Assembly (NCBI RefSeq): GCF_020731145.1
Contig: NZ_JAJFZN010000002.1
Coordinates: 372,001-436,000, forward strand
Direction: 5' to 3'
Length of the DNA stretch: 64,000 nucleotides
Source: Sneathiella sp. HT1-7
Lineage (GTDB): Bacteria; Pseudomonadota; Alphaproteobacteria; Sneathiellales; Sneathiellaceae
In this document: in pieces, positions 1 through 8,456 of the stretch
Layout of the letters: each line of letters starts with the position of its first letter
Position numbering within the stretch: position 1 is the first letter of the stretch
Position numbers and translations under genes: made by a program
Notes under the pieces: model-generated
The model's input: the letters and a program-made list of their open reading frames with translations, nothing else
Databases searched by the model: none
Told to the model about the DNA's origin: nothing

Positions 1-563
1 TCTGTCAGCTCTTTGAGCTCTTTCAGGGTTACCGTTTGCTTCTGTGACCAAGCATGATCTTTTGATACAGCGAGTTTCAGGGGCGTTTCATCGATTTTTT
101 GCGTAAACAGTCGGTTATCTTCTGGCGGCAAATGTTGAATGGCGATATCGGCTCGAAAATCTGTAATTTCTTTCTCTATTTGCGAGGGCGGAAAGCTCAA
201 AAAGGAAAGACGGATTTTCGGATATTTTGAATGAAAAACGGAAAGAAACGGTAAGGCCTGAAGGGAGGAGGGGGCGATAACGTTCAGGTTTCCAGCCTCC
301 ATAGTGTCTAGAGAGGTAAGGAGTGTGTGTGCCTCTGCTTCCAGATTGAAGATCCGTTTGGACAGCTTCAACAGCATTTTGCCTGACGATGTGATCTCCG
401 TCTTCCGCCCGTGCCGCTGGAATAACTTCGTGTTGTAGTTCTGCTCCAGCGCCTGAACCTGAAGTGTGACGGCCGGTTGTGTGAGACCCAGCATTTTCGC
501 GGCGGAAGAAAATCCACCTGTTTCGGCCACGGCGTGAAACGCTTTCAGCTGTGCATGGTTCAT
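1..563 (-). CDS. LysR-family transcriptional regulator (C-terminus cut by window edge)
   Basis: The minus-strand reading from the ATG at 563 gives about 187 residues beginning MNHAQLKAFHAVAETGGFSS, the classic LysR winged helix-turn-helix (AAKMLGLTQPAVTLQVQALE, residues about 20-40). It continues into the substrate-binding fold and is still open at base 1. The family binds DNA as a tetramer and senses a small-molecule co-inducer in the C-terminal domain. The target is probably the gene lying left of the window, or the divergent phosphatase at 837. The effector cannot be inferred. The family call is firm; the regulated pathway is unknown. Confidence 0.9.
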   Translation of the reverse strand, partial: MNHAQLKAFHAVAETGGFSSAAKMLGLTQPAVTLQVQALEQNYNTKLFQRHGRKTEITSSGKMLLKLSKRIFNLEAEAHTLLTSLDTMEAGNLNVIAPSSLQALPFLSVFHSKYPKIRLSFLSFPPSQIEKEITDFRADIAIQHLPPEDNRLFTQKIDETPLKLAVSKDHAWSQKQTVTLKELKELT

Positions 564-836
564 CGTCGCAGTCCCGGTCTACATCATGATTTGGTTTTCC
601 ACATTTAGGCCTCTCACTGGAGTATTGAACAAGTATAACTGACGATTAAGTTATGTGTTAACACTTGTCAATTGAAATAATAATTCTTAATACAATAATA
701 CAGGGTGTTTTTAGGTGTGGTTTTCACAGTTGGCTGACATCTTGCCTTCGCATTTCTCGTTTATGATGTAGTTTTTTGCTTTCCAATCAAACGAGTCTAT
801 AACGTTGGTGCCGTTTTGCTACAATAAGGAGTGGAT

Positions 837-1391
837 GTGAGTACAATAGTATATTTAGTTCGTCATGGCGAGGCTGCCGGATCTTGGGATCAAGCCTTAG
901 ATCCAGGTTTGAGTGAAAAAGGAGTTCTTCAAGCTCAGGAAATGGCCGCACGGCTACATGGGGAGATTGCACCTGTAAATTTGTACAGCAGCCCTCTTAA
1001 CCGCACTCAGGAGACGGCATCCCCGCTCGCGGACTTATGGCAGGAGGGGGCGATTATCACCCCTGAACTCTCTGAGGTCCCCTCTGCAGGCTTGGATCTT
1101 GGAAATAGGCGTGCTTGGCTGACAAACGTGCTGGAAGGAAAGTGGTCGCAGCAGTCGGAGCATTTGCAGGGATGGCGGTCGACTATTCTCGATTTCACCC
1201 GAAATCAGACTAAAGATGCGGTTTTTGTTACCCATTTCGTTGTTATTAATGCGATTGTTGGTGCCATTGAAGAAAGTGATGATGTGGTTGTATTTCGTCC
1301 TAATCATTGCTCGATCACCAAAATTCAGCTTTCCGGTGATACGATGAGCCTCATTGAAAAAGGTCAGGAAGCTGATACAGTTGTAAAGTGA
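837..1391 (+). CDS. Histidine phosphatase family protein (phosphoglycerate mutase/SixA-like)
   Basis: The product carries the N-terminal LVRHGEA motif with the phospho-accepting His of the histidine phosphatase superfamily. It also has the SSPLNRTQETA segment with the conserved Arg, and a late THFVVINAIVG segment that supplies the second catalytic His. At about 184 residues it is a compact cytosolic branch-1 enzyme. I prefer the GTG at 837 because AAGGAG (826-831) sits five bases before it, whereas the GTG at 831 overlaps that ribosome binding site. The substrate (small phosphoester or phosphoprotein) is not determined. It lies 48 bp upstream of a MarR gene on the same strand and may be co-transcribed. 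Confidence 0.85.
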   Translation: MSTIVYLVRHGEAAGSWDQALDPGLSEKGVLQAQEMAARLHGEIAPVNLYSSPLNRTQETASPLADLWQEGAIITPELSEVPSAGLDLGNRRAWLTNVLEGKWSQQSEHLQGWRSTILDFTRNQTKDAVFVTHFVVINAIVGAIEESDDVVVFRPNHCSITKIQLSGDTMSLIEKGQEADTVVK

Positions 1392-1439
1392 CCGCCATTT
1401 GCGGTTCGGCAGCTTGATCCTGATTTAACAGATATAGAA

Positions 1440-1916
1440 ATGTTGGCCGATATGACGAATATGAAATCGTTAAAGCCTCGGGTGGAGAATGATCGACCTA
1501 TTGACGACTATGTGGTTCAGGATCAGATCGGGCATCTGCTGCGCCGGGCGCATCAGCGCGCGAGTTCTATATTCCAATCTTATATGGGGCATGTGCAAAT
1601 CACCCCAACACAATTTGCGGCGCTCACCAAGCTGAGAGATGAGGGGGAGTTGTCGCAAAATCACCTGGGTCGTTTGACCGCGATGGACCCGGCGACAATT
1701 CAGGGGGTGACCCGTCGCCTGATCGACCGCGGCCTTGTTCAGATACGACCGGATGAAACGGATCGCCGTCGCATGCTTCTGCGGCTGACGGAGGCTGGAC
1801 TTGAACTGACGGAGGATATCATTCCTTATGGTTTTGATATTACGGACGACACGCTCGAACCTCTCACGGAGGATGAGCAGGAACTCTTTCTGGCTTTGCT
1901 TAAAAAAATTAGCTGA
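1440..1916 (+). CDS. MarR-family transcriptional regulator
   Basis: This 158-residue protein has the MarR winged-helix core: QITPTQFAALTKLRDEGELSQNHLGRLTAMDPATIQGVTRRLIDRGLVQ, then the wing DETDRRRMLLRLTEAG. MarR proteins are dimeric repressors released by small ligands or oxidation. No cysteine is visible in the protein, so a thiol-oxidation mechanism is unlikely. Alternative ATG starts lie at 1452 and 1461, and no start has a strong ribosome binding site. The next gene, a small EamA transporter 65 bp downstream, is the most likely regulated partner. Confidence 0.88.
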   Translation: MLADMTNMKSLKPRVENDRPIDDYVVQDQIGHLLRRAHQRASSIFQSYMGHVQITPTQFAALTKLRDEGELSQNHLGRLTAMDPATIQGVTRRLIDRGLVQIRPDETDRRRMLLRLTEAGLELTEDIIPYGFDITDDTLEPLTEDEQELFLALLKKIS

Positions 1917-1939
1917 CGCTACCTCTAGGTCAATAATAC

Positions 1940-1957
1940 GGTAGACTACCTTGGTAG
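1940..1957. promoter_or_regulatory. Overlapping short palindromes between marR-like and eamA-like genes
   Basis: GGTAGACTACC (1940-1950) is a 5-1-5 palindrome. It is followed by a second GGTAG, so CTACCTTGGTAG (1946-1957) is also palindromic. The pair lies 25 bp upstream of the EamA start, where a regulator site or short hairpin would act. Binding by the upstream MarR protein is a guess based on position only. Confidence 0.3.
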
Positions 1958-1981
1958 CAAAACCGGAGGTGAAAAGACGCT

Positions 1982-2413
1982 ATGAATTATTCCGGATACT
2001 GGCAATTTTGGGCATTGTTGGCCGCCGTTTTTGCGGCATTGACAGCCATATTGGCCAAAGTCGGGGTGAGTGAAGTCAATCCCAATTTTGCGACCTTCTT
2101 ACGAACGGTTGTTGTTGTTGTGGCGTTGGCCTTGCTTCTTTTGTTTACCGGTGAGTTTCAGCCTGTTGGCGAAATACCCAACAAATCATTGATATTTTTA
2201 ACCCTTTCTGGCCTTGCGACCGGGGCATCCTGGCTTTGCTATTTTCGGGCCCTTCAAATTGGCAAGGCATCTCAGGTTGCGCCTGTCGATAAATTAAGTG
2301 TCGTTTTCGTCGCCATAATTGCGGCATTGTTTCTCGGTGAAAATCTCTCAGCACCCGCGTGGCTCGGTGTTGGCCTGATCGCCAGCGGCGCAATTCTAAT
2401 CTCAGTCAACTAA
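1982..2413 (+). CDS. Small EamA-domain membrane transporter (single-domain DMT)
   Basis: The 143-residue, very hydrophobic product has about four or five membrane helices and one EamA repeat ending in the typical ...LGENLSAPAWLGVGLIASGAILIS signature. Full DMT exporters have two such repeats, so this single-domain form probably works as a dimer. GGAGGTG is present upstream of the ATG. It follows the MarR gene and could be the exporter that MarR controls. The substrate is unknown. Confidence 0.85.
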   Translation: MNYSGYWQFWALLAAVFAALTAILAKVGVSEVNPNFATFLRTVVVVVALALLLLFTGEFQPVGEIPNKSLIFLTLSGLATGASWLCYFRALQIGKASQVAPVDKLSVVFVAIIAALFLGENLSAPAWLGVGLIASGAILISVN

Positions 2414-2516
2414 AAGCAGCCGGACAACATGTACCCCAGTTCAAATTTTGATTTCTCGCCTTCATTCCAAATAGGTATAAGCAAATCTCAAATATCTGGA
2501 AAAAAGAGGGTGTGGC

Positions 2517-3071
2517 ATGCATTGGGTGGTTGAACGGATACTGGTAGGGCGGCCGGACCGGCAGACAATTGCAAAGTATGCAAAAAATGGGGATCGCTAT
2601 CTTGGGATTATCTTGCTCATCTCCGCAGCGCTACTCGGGCTTGCGATTACACAACCGATAATGACAAGCGACGGGTTTGCCGGTCTAAATGGAAGTTTCT
2701 CGCTATTAAGCGGAATGGCCGCACTTCTCAAGAGTGGGCAGGGAGGGATTGCCTTGTTGATTGCAGTTCTTGCCATTTTGCTGCCCGTCGTCCTTCTTTC
2801 AACGGCGTTCGAGCTTTGGTACAAGTATGAACTGACGGACAATAAATTCCTCCGCAAGGCAGGATTGCTTCGCCAGCTTGGCAGGCTCTGGTTTTGTAGC
2901 CTCTTTGTTATTGGTGCGATGATCTATCTTGCTTCGCGTGCTGATACCGGCCTTGTTCTGCATGCGGCGGTTTACTACCTCATCATCTCTTTGGCGATGC
3001 AAAAGTTGGTTGCTTCCCGTCTTCAACCGCTGATGAATGCCGTTAAGTTTGTCGAAGAAGAGGAAGACTAA
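2517..3071 (+). CDS. PqiA-like (paraquat-inducible protein A family) inner-membrane protein
   Basis: The 184-residue protein has about four predicted membrane helices. The block NGSFSLLSGMAALLKSGQ, followed by a helix ending ILLPVVLLST and then LLRQLGRLWFCSLFVIG, resembles the repeated core of PqiA/YebS membrane proteins, which accompany MCE-type lipid transporters. No MCE partner lies beside it. GAGG precedes the ATG with good spacing. The family call rests on pattern recognition, so the safe alternative is an uncharacterised four-helix membrane protein. Confidence 0.55.
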   Translation: MHWVVERILVGRPDRQTIAKYAKNGDRYLGIILLISAALLGLAITQPIMTSDGFAGLNGSFSLLSGMAALLKSGQGGIALLIAVLAILLPVVLLSTAFELWYKYELTDNKFLRKAGLLRQLGRLWFCSLFVIGAMIYLASRADTGLVLHAAVYYLIISLAMQKLVASRLQPLMNAVKFVEEEED

Positions 3072-3168
3072 AAGAAAATTAAGAATTTTCTCCGATACTT
3101 TCACAACCTGCCATATTTGCGGCCAGAAAGTTTCGTAAACTAGTCTTTTTAAAGTGTAGGAATGTCCG

Positions 3169-3954
3169 TTGTTGCGTTTCGTATTTACCAAGACCGCCCG
3201 CTACCCCGGGCTTGAGGTTGAGCATAATCAGTTTCGACGAAGCTTAAGGACCCTCTTCGTTAATTTAAAATATCGTGGGATCGGCCGGACAATTCTAGGT
3301 CTCCTGGCGATTGCCTGTGCGAAAGCCAATATCCCTTATTTGCAAGATTATCGGTTTTACCGGCAGAATATACGTGAAAGCGGTCTCGATACCGACGGTA
3401 TTGTCGAACTGGATGATTTGGATATACCTGAAGAGTTGCGATCTTCTGCCAGCCGGTACGAGGCGGCATCAGATTACGAATTCCGCGATGTCCTCGAAAA
3501 GCTTCATATCGATTGCTCTGCCTATAACTTTGTCGATTACGGCTCAGGCAAGGGGGCGATCTTGGCAGCGGCTGCGCGCTACCCTTTCCAGTCTGTAACA
3601 GGCATAGAACTGAGTGGCGACCTACATCAGGTTGCCCTTCAGAATATTGAGGAAATGAAACAACGGGATATGGTCCGTGCGGGTGCCCTGACCTCGATCC
3701 ATGGCGATGCCGCCGGCTATACTTTGCCGCCGGTACCTCATGTCATTTATGTTTTCAATGCCTTCGGCCCGGAAGTCCTGCGGGGAGTACTTGATCGCAT
3801 TTCAGTTGATCTTGCGGATGTGCGGGAGCCTATATACTTCCTCTACAATAACCCGATGCATCATAAGCTGCTGGAAATAAGCCCGGAATTTGACAAGCTA
3901 TCCAACGCGTTTGGCGGAAAATGGATGGTGTTCGCCCGTCCGGCACGTTACTAG
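3169..3954 (+). CDS. Class I SAM-dependent methyltransferase
   Basis: The 261-residue product has methyltransferase motif I as FVDYGSGKGAILAAAA (about residue 122) and an acidic motif II (TGIELSG) about 25 residues later. A post-I segment (DAAGYTLPPVPHVIYVFNAF) follows. A basic, partly hydrophobic region of about 60 residues precedes the Rossmann core. No ATG is available in frame near the start; TTG at 3169 is the best candidate, so the N-terminus is uncertain. The acceptor substrate is unknown. It converges with the VWA gene at 3984. Confidence 0.75.
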   Translation: MLRFVFTKTARYPGLEVEHNQFRRSLRTLFVNLKYRGIGRTILGLLAIACAKANIPYLQDYRFYRQNIRESGLDTDGIVELDDLDIPEELRSSASRYEAASDYEFRDVLEKLHIDCSAYNFVDYGSGKGAILAAAARYPFQSVTGIELSGDLHQVALQNIEEMKQRDMVRAGALTSIHGDAAGYTLPPVPHVIYVFNAFGPEVLRGVLDRISVDLADVREPIYFLYNNPMHHKLLEISPEFDKLSNAFGGKWMVFARPARY

Positions 3955-3960
3955 ATTGCT

Positions 3961-3999
3961 GGAATTAACCGGTTAAAATTTGTTTACCGGCTTAATTCC
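3961..3999. terminator. Long inverted repeat between convergent genes (bidirectional terminator-like)
   Basis: GGAATTAACCGGT (3961-3973) pairs with ACCGGCTTAATTCC (3986-3999) through 13 base pairs with one bulged C and an AT-rich 12-base loop. It sits exactly between the convergent methyltransferase and VWA genes and contains the VWA stop codon. There is no clear T-run on either side, so termination is inferred from position and stem strength. Confidence 0.45.
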
Positions 4000-5162
4000 T
4001 TCATTGCACTTTCAAGACCACCAATGGTGAGCGGATACATCCGGTCTGTCATCAGTTGCTTCATCATCTGAACTGACGGGGTGTAATCCCAGTATTTTTC
4101 CGGCACCGGATTTAGCCAGACGGCCTTGTGATAGATGTTCAGCATTCGCTCCATCCAGGCCTGACCAGCTTCTTCATTCCAATGCTCAACACTGCCACCC
4201 GCATAGGCGATTTCATATGGGCTCATGGTTGCATCCCCGACAATGATCAGCTTGTAATCAGCGGGGTAAGTATGCAGCACATCCCATGTCGGCATGAACG
4301 ATGTGTGGCGGCGGCTGTTTTCCTTCCATAGCTTTTCATAGACGCAGTTATGAAAATAATAGAATTCAAGATGTTTGAATTCGGTGCGCGCTGCCGAGAA
4401 TAGCTCCTCACAAGCCTTGATGTGATCGTCCATTGATCCGCCGATATCAAACAGGATCAGGACCTTGACGGTGTTATGACGCTCGGGCCGCATTTTAAGA
4501 TCCAGAAAACCAGCGTTTCGCGCTGTCGACCGGATTGTATCGTCAAGATCCAGTTCCTCTGCCGCTCCTTCGCGGGCGAACTGACGTAGTCGCTTCATGG
4601 CGACCTTGATGTTCCGGGTGCCAAGTTCGACGTTATCGTCGAGGTTTTTGTACTCGCGCTTGTCCCAGACCTTCACTGCCTTGCGGTTCCGGCTTTCTTT
4701 CTGGCCGATGCGTACCCCTTCGGGATTATAGCCATAGGCACCGAAAGGAGACTTTCCGGCGGTACCGATCCATTTGTTGCCGCCCTGATGACGTTTTTCC
4801 TGCTCTTTCAGACGTTCCTGAAGTGTCTCCATAAGCTTTTCCCAGCCGCCCATGGCTTCGACCTCAGCCTTTTCCTCGTCGGTGAGGGAAAGCTCCGCCA
4901 GCTTCTTGAGCCATTCTTCCGGAATCTCAACTTCCGCCCCATCGGATATGAACTCGATACCGTTAAAGCAATGGCCGAATACCTGATCGAACTTGTCGAG
5001 ATTCTTCTCATCCTTTACCAGTGTCGCCCGGGCGAGATAGTAAAAATCATTCACCGAATATTCGGCGCAGCCGGCTTTGAGGGCCTCGATCAGGGTCAGG
5101 TATTCCCGTAAAGTCACGGGGACCGAGGCTTCTTTCAGGGTGAAGAAGAATTTCGTGAACAT
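3984..5162 (-). CDS. VWA-domain protein of the CoxE-like family
   Basis: This 392-residue protein carries a C-terminal von Willebrand A domain with a MIDAS-like motif in VLILFDIGGSMDDHIKACE (DxGxS form; about residue 240). A long charged N-terminal region includes a Lys/Glu-rich segment around 110-125. CoxE-like proteins pair with MoxR AAA+ ATPases to remodel or insert cofactors into client proteins. The partner ATPase gene is 12 bp upstream on the same strand. Such pairs are common in alphaproteobacteria outside CO-dehydrogenase loci, so the client is open. Confidence 0.85.
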   Translation of the reverse strand: MFTKFFFTLKEASVPVTLREYLTLIEALKAGCAEYSVNDFYYLARATLVKDEKNLDKFDQVFGHCFNGIEFISDGAEVEIPEEWLKKLAELSLTDEEKAEVEAMGGWEKLMETLQERLKEQEKRHQGGNKWIGTAGKSPFGAYGYNPEGVRIGQKESRNRKAVKVWDKREYKNLDDNVELGTRNIKVAMKRLRQFAREGAAEELDLDDTIRSTARNAGFLDLKMRPERHNTVKVLILFDIGGSMDDHIKACEELFSAARTEFKHLEFYYFHNCVYEKLWKENSRRHTSFMPTWDVLHTYPADYKLIIVGDATMSPYEIAYAGGSVEHWNEEAGQAWMERMLNIYHKAVWLNPVPEKYWDYTPSVQMMKQLMTDRMYPLTIGGLESAMKELSR

Positions 5163-5174
5163 GCCCGTTCCGCC

Positions 5175-6020
5175 CTATCTCTGTTCGCGGCGGGAAAGGA
5201 AGGCGAGCCGTTCAAAGAGATGCACGTCCTGCTCATTTTTAAGGAGTGCACCGTGAAGCGGAGGAATGAGCTTCGATGGATCTTTCGAGCGTAGCACTTC
5301 TTCCGGCAGCTCTTCGCTCATCAATAACTTCAGCCAGTCGAGCAATTCGCTGGTTGATGGCTTTTTCTTGAGGCCCGGCGTTTCCCGGACATCAAAAAAG
5401 ATCTTGAGTGCGTCCCGCACTAACTCCTGTTTTGCATCGGGATGATGAACATCAACGATTCTTTCCATCGTTTCTTGATCAGGAAAGCTGATGTAGTGGA
5501 AGAAACAGCGGCGCAAGAAGGCGTCCGGCAGCTCCTTTTCATTATTCGAGGTGATGATTACCAGCGGCCGATGTTCCGCCTTGATCGTCTGCTGTGTTTC
5601 GTAGACGAAAAACTCCATCCGATCGAGTTCCTGCAGCAAATCGTTCGGAAATTCGATATCCGCTTTATCTATCTCATCGATCAGCAGGATCGGGCTTTCG
5701 TCGGCAGTAAAAGCCTCCCACATCTTGCCGGGGCGGATGTAATTGGAAATGTCATGTACCTTGTCATCACCAAGCTGTGAATCGCGCAGGCGCGAGACAG
5801 CGTCATACTCATAGAGGCCCTGCTGCGCCTTGGTGGTGGACTTGATGTTCCATTCAATAAACTGCTTGCCGAGTGCTTTCGCCACTTCCTGAGCCAGCAC
5901 GGTCTTACCGGTGCCGGGCTCCCCCTTGATCAAAAGGGGACGCTGCAGGGTCATGGCGGCGTTGACGGCGATCATCAGATCTTCCGTTGCAACATATGTA
6001 TCAGTACCTTTAAATTTCAT
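5175..6020 (-). CDS. MoxR-family AAA+ ATPase
   Basis: The 281-residue ATPase shows Walker A GEPGTGKT (about residues 36-43), Walker B ILLIDEIDKAD, sensor 1 in VIITSNNEKELPDAFLRR with the arginine finger, and a C-terminal lid. MoxR proteins act as chaperones for assembly of protein or metal-cofactor complexes and work with VWA partners, here the next gene downstream. Start ATG at 6020 gives the usual MKFKGTDTYVA opening of this subfamily. The gene lies 132 bp downstream of carbonic anhydrase on the same strand. Confidence 0.92.
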   Translation of the reverse strand: MKFKGTDTYVATEDLMIAVNAAMTLQRPLLIKGEPGTGKTVLAQEVAKALGKQFIEWNIKSTTKAQQGLYEYDAVSRLRDSQLGDDKVHDISNYIRPGKMWEAFTADESPILLIDEIDKADIEFPNDLLQELDRMEFFVYETQQTIKAEHRPLVIITSNNEKELPDAFLRRCFFHYISFPDQETMERIVDVHHPDAKQELVRDALKIFFDVRETPGLKKKPSTSELLDWLKLLMSEELPEEVLRSKDPSKLIPPLHGALLKNEQDVHLFERLAFLSRREQR

Positions 6021-6152
6021 GCCGTGTTCTCGATTTCTTTTTCTTAATTCTATTGATTGCTATGGCGCTATTGATTGGAAAATAAGCCCCGCAGGCGTTT
6101 TGATCAAGCTATTTGACAGATTGTCATTATTAACTAGCGTCAAAATACCATC

Positions 6153-6791
6153 CTACTTGAGGACTGAGGGAAAGTCTTCTCCATGAGTTACCTTGTTGCC
6201 GGCCTCACAATGGAGGAGATCTTTCAATAGGCCATTCTTCACTGAATAAATGATGCCATGGACAGCAAATTTTTGCCCATTGTCCCATGCGTCTTGAACG
6301 ATTGTCGTCGCGCAGACATTCTGGACTTGCTCGATGACATTCAACTCGCAAAGGAGATCGTTCTTCTCGTCCTGATTTGGTGCCACATCAATCAGGTCCT
6401 TATATATGCGAGCAGTCGTCCGGATGTGCCTCAGCCAGTTGTCGATCATGCCGTTTTTGTGAGAGGACATCGCCGCAGCGATACCACCGCAGCCGTAATG
6501 ACCACAGACAATCACATGTCTGACTTTCAAGACCTCGATGGCGTATTGCAGCACAGATAGGCAATTGAGATCTGACGGTACAACAATATTTGCAATATTG
6601 CGGTGAACAAACACCTCGCCTGGCGGTAAATCCATAATTTGGTTTGCGGGGACGCGGCTATCTGAACATCCAATCCAGAGATGTTCCGGGGTTTGTTGAT
6701 GGGCGAGGCGGGAGAAAAAGTCGGGGTCCGACGCGGTTGTACTCGCCGCCCAGGCCTTATTCTTCTCAAACACTTTCTTGAATTCTTCCAT
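6153..6791 (-). CDS. Beta-class carbonic anhydrase
   Basis: The product converts CO2 to bicarbonate in the cytoplasm. All zinc and active-site residues are visible from the chosen start: C42 and the D44-R46 dyad in GCSDSR, and H98 and C101 in CGHYGCGG. The length of about 212 residues matches bacterial Can-type enzymes. I trimmed an upstream in-frame extension to the ATG at 6791 (MEEFKKVFEKN), which is where family members start and is preceded by a GGA-containing site. The gene is divergent from the MFS transporter and upstream of the MoxR/VWA pair. Confidence 0.95.
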   Translation of the reverse strand: MEEFKKVFEKNKAWAASTTASDPDFFSRLAHQQTPEHLWIGCSDSRVPANQIMDLPPGEVFVHRNIANIVVPSDLNCLSVLQYAIEVLKVRHVIVCGHYGCGGIAAAMSSHKNGMIDNWLRHIRTTARIYKDLIDVAPNQDEKNDLLCELNVIEQVQNVCATTIVQDAWDNGQKFAVHGIIYSVKNGLLKDLLHCEAGNKVTHGEDFPSVLK

Positions 6792-6988
6792 CAATCCGAT
6801 CCTTGTATAATGACTATCGGCGATTCGTGCACCATGACCCGCGCAAAGGCGACTATTTAACATATATTCTGGTCTGGGGAACTCTTTATTGAATTATCGT
6901 TGGGAGCAGAATTTCGGCTAAATGATTTGACAAACTACCCGTTTGGGCGGAGCGTTAGGGAAATTAAGAATAATAGTTAGAAATCTGT

Positions 6989-8227
6989 ATGCCTCCGGAA
7001 CCAAGACCTCCCGCAGTTAAAAGACGCGCACTCTATATCTTTCTCGTAGTTTCGGTGCTGTTTGGTCTGGGGCAATTTCACCGCTATTCCGGTGGGGTAG
7101 TCATGCTTCCCTTGGCTAACGACCTCGGGATAGCTGTTGAAAGCCTTGGTATTGCGGCGGCGGCGCTGTTTTTTGCTTCCGCTCTTGTCCAGGTACCGAC
7201 CGGCATGGCTCTTGATCGTTTCGGACCACGTATCATTATTCCCAGCATCACAATATTGGGTGTCGTCGGGTCATTTATGCTGGCTTCCGCGACAGATCTT
7301 AATGAAGTGCTGATCTCGCGCATCCTGATTGGTGTTGGTTATTCGGCTATCATGATGTCGTCTTATGTTTTGTTCGCAAAGTGGTTCCCACCGACGAAGT
7401 TTGCGACTATGGCCTCCTGGCTGCTGGCGGCGTCCAGTATTGGGGGTGTAATGTCATCTGGTCCATTGGCCTATATTATCGAGCATTACGGATGGCGCGC
7501 ACCGTTCGTTGTCATTGCGGTTATTACCCTGATGATGTTGTTGATCGGCATTTATATTATTCGGGACGTGCCTCCCGGATATCAGTATGACCGTGCGACG
7601 CCGGGAACTATGGGACAGAGTGTTCGAGGTTATGGCGAAGTTTTACTGCATCCGAAATTCTTCAATCTTCTGGCCATGGGGTTTGTCGCTTACGGTCCGG
7701 CAGTTGCCGTGCTTGGAATGTGGGGCGGACCATATCTAGAGAGTACTTACGGGCTGGACGGATTTGAACGTGGGCAGATTTTGCTTTTGATGACAATCGT
7801 TGTGCCGATCGGTGCCCTGTTTTTTGGACCGCTGGATCGATACTTCAGTAGCCGTAAGAAAATCGTCATTACGGCTGTTTTGACGGAACTGGTGGCCTTT
7901 AGTATTCTCGGCTTGGTCGACCATCTGCCGCTATGGGCGGTGACGTGTCTTTTTGTCTATATCGCGTTCGTGCAGCAATATTATGTCGTACTGGCGGCAC
8001 ATTGCCGAAATTCTTTTCCAGACCATCTCGTCGGGCGCGCTAATTCGACGCTTAACCTGATCAGTATTACCGGCGTTGGTTTTATGCAGTCGCTTTTTGG
8101 CTGGATTCTTTCTGCATATGGGGCAAATGGATACGAGCTTTCCTTCCTGTTTGTTGCAGGCTTGCTGGTTGCCGCACTGATAATTTATGCAGGATCTTTG
8201 GAAAACTCGATCGGCCAGCAGAGTTGA
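6989..8227 (+). CDS. MFS transporter (about 12 membrane segments)
   Basis: The 412-residue membrane protein has major-facilitator features: the loop 2-3 motif GMALDRFGPRIII, the central loop after helix 6, and a matching C-half motif around GPLDRYFSSRKKIVI. Spacing is consistent with 12 helices. The sequence resembles the nitrate/nitrite- and sugar-phosphate-like MFS groups only loosely, so no substrate can be named. It is monocistronic between a divergent carbonic anhydrase gene and rpoH. Confidence 0.88.
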   Translation: MPPEPRPPAVKRRALYIFLVVSVLFGLGQFHRYSGGVVMLPLANDLGIAVESLGIAAAALFFASALVQVPTGMALDRFGPRIIIPSITILGVVGSFMLASATDLNEVLISRILIGVGYSAIMMSSYVLFAKWFPPTKFATMASWLLAASSIGGVMSSGPLAYIIEHYGWRAPFVVIAVITLMMLLIGIYIIRDVPPGYQYDRATPGTMGQSVRGYGEVLLHPKFFNLLAMGFVAYGPAVAVLGMWGGPYLESTYGLDGFERGQILLLMTIVVPIGALFFGPLDRYFSSRKKIVITAVLTELVAFSILGLVDHLPLWAVTCLFVYIAFVQQYYVVLAAHCRNSFPDHLVGRANSTLNLISITGVGFMQSLFGWILSAYGANGYELSFLFVAGLLVAALIIYAGSLENSIGQQS

Positions 8228-8394
8228 TTTCGGACCTTAAAGATGCGCGACCCTCTTAGCGCTCTGTCATTATTCCAACACAGTTTTTCTCTATAAGACC
8301 AAGACAGAACACGTATATGTGGCTGATCACAATTTCGTCAGTGAACTCGCAAAGATATTGCAAATCCGGTCAAAAAACCTTAAATTAGAACCGT

Positions 8395-8400
8395 TATAAT
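8395..8400 (+). promoter_or_regulatory. Possible -10 element of the rpoH paralogue
   Basis: A perfect TATAAT lies 57 bp upstream of the rpoH start in an AT-rich stretch, with GGAGGAAG as ribosome binding site near 8446. No convincing -35 hexamer is present at 16-18 bp, so this could be an activated or alternative-sigma promoter, or chance. Confidence 0.3.
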
Positions 8401-8456
8401 GTGCGCCTAGTTCCACCGCGTCGACATTCGGCTTTACTTAGTGGGAGGAAGATCAC

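Noticed and set aside
3984-6020. MoxR/VWA pair as dedicated CoxD/CoxE maturation factors for the Mo-hydroxylase
   Set aside because: They lie about 45 kb away beside carbonic anhydrase, and such pairs are widespread without CODH; the link cannot be supported.
6792-6863. Longer N-terminus of the carbonic anhydrase
   Set aside because: Family members start at MEEFKKVF; the extra 24 residues show no targeting signal.
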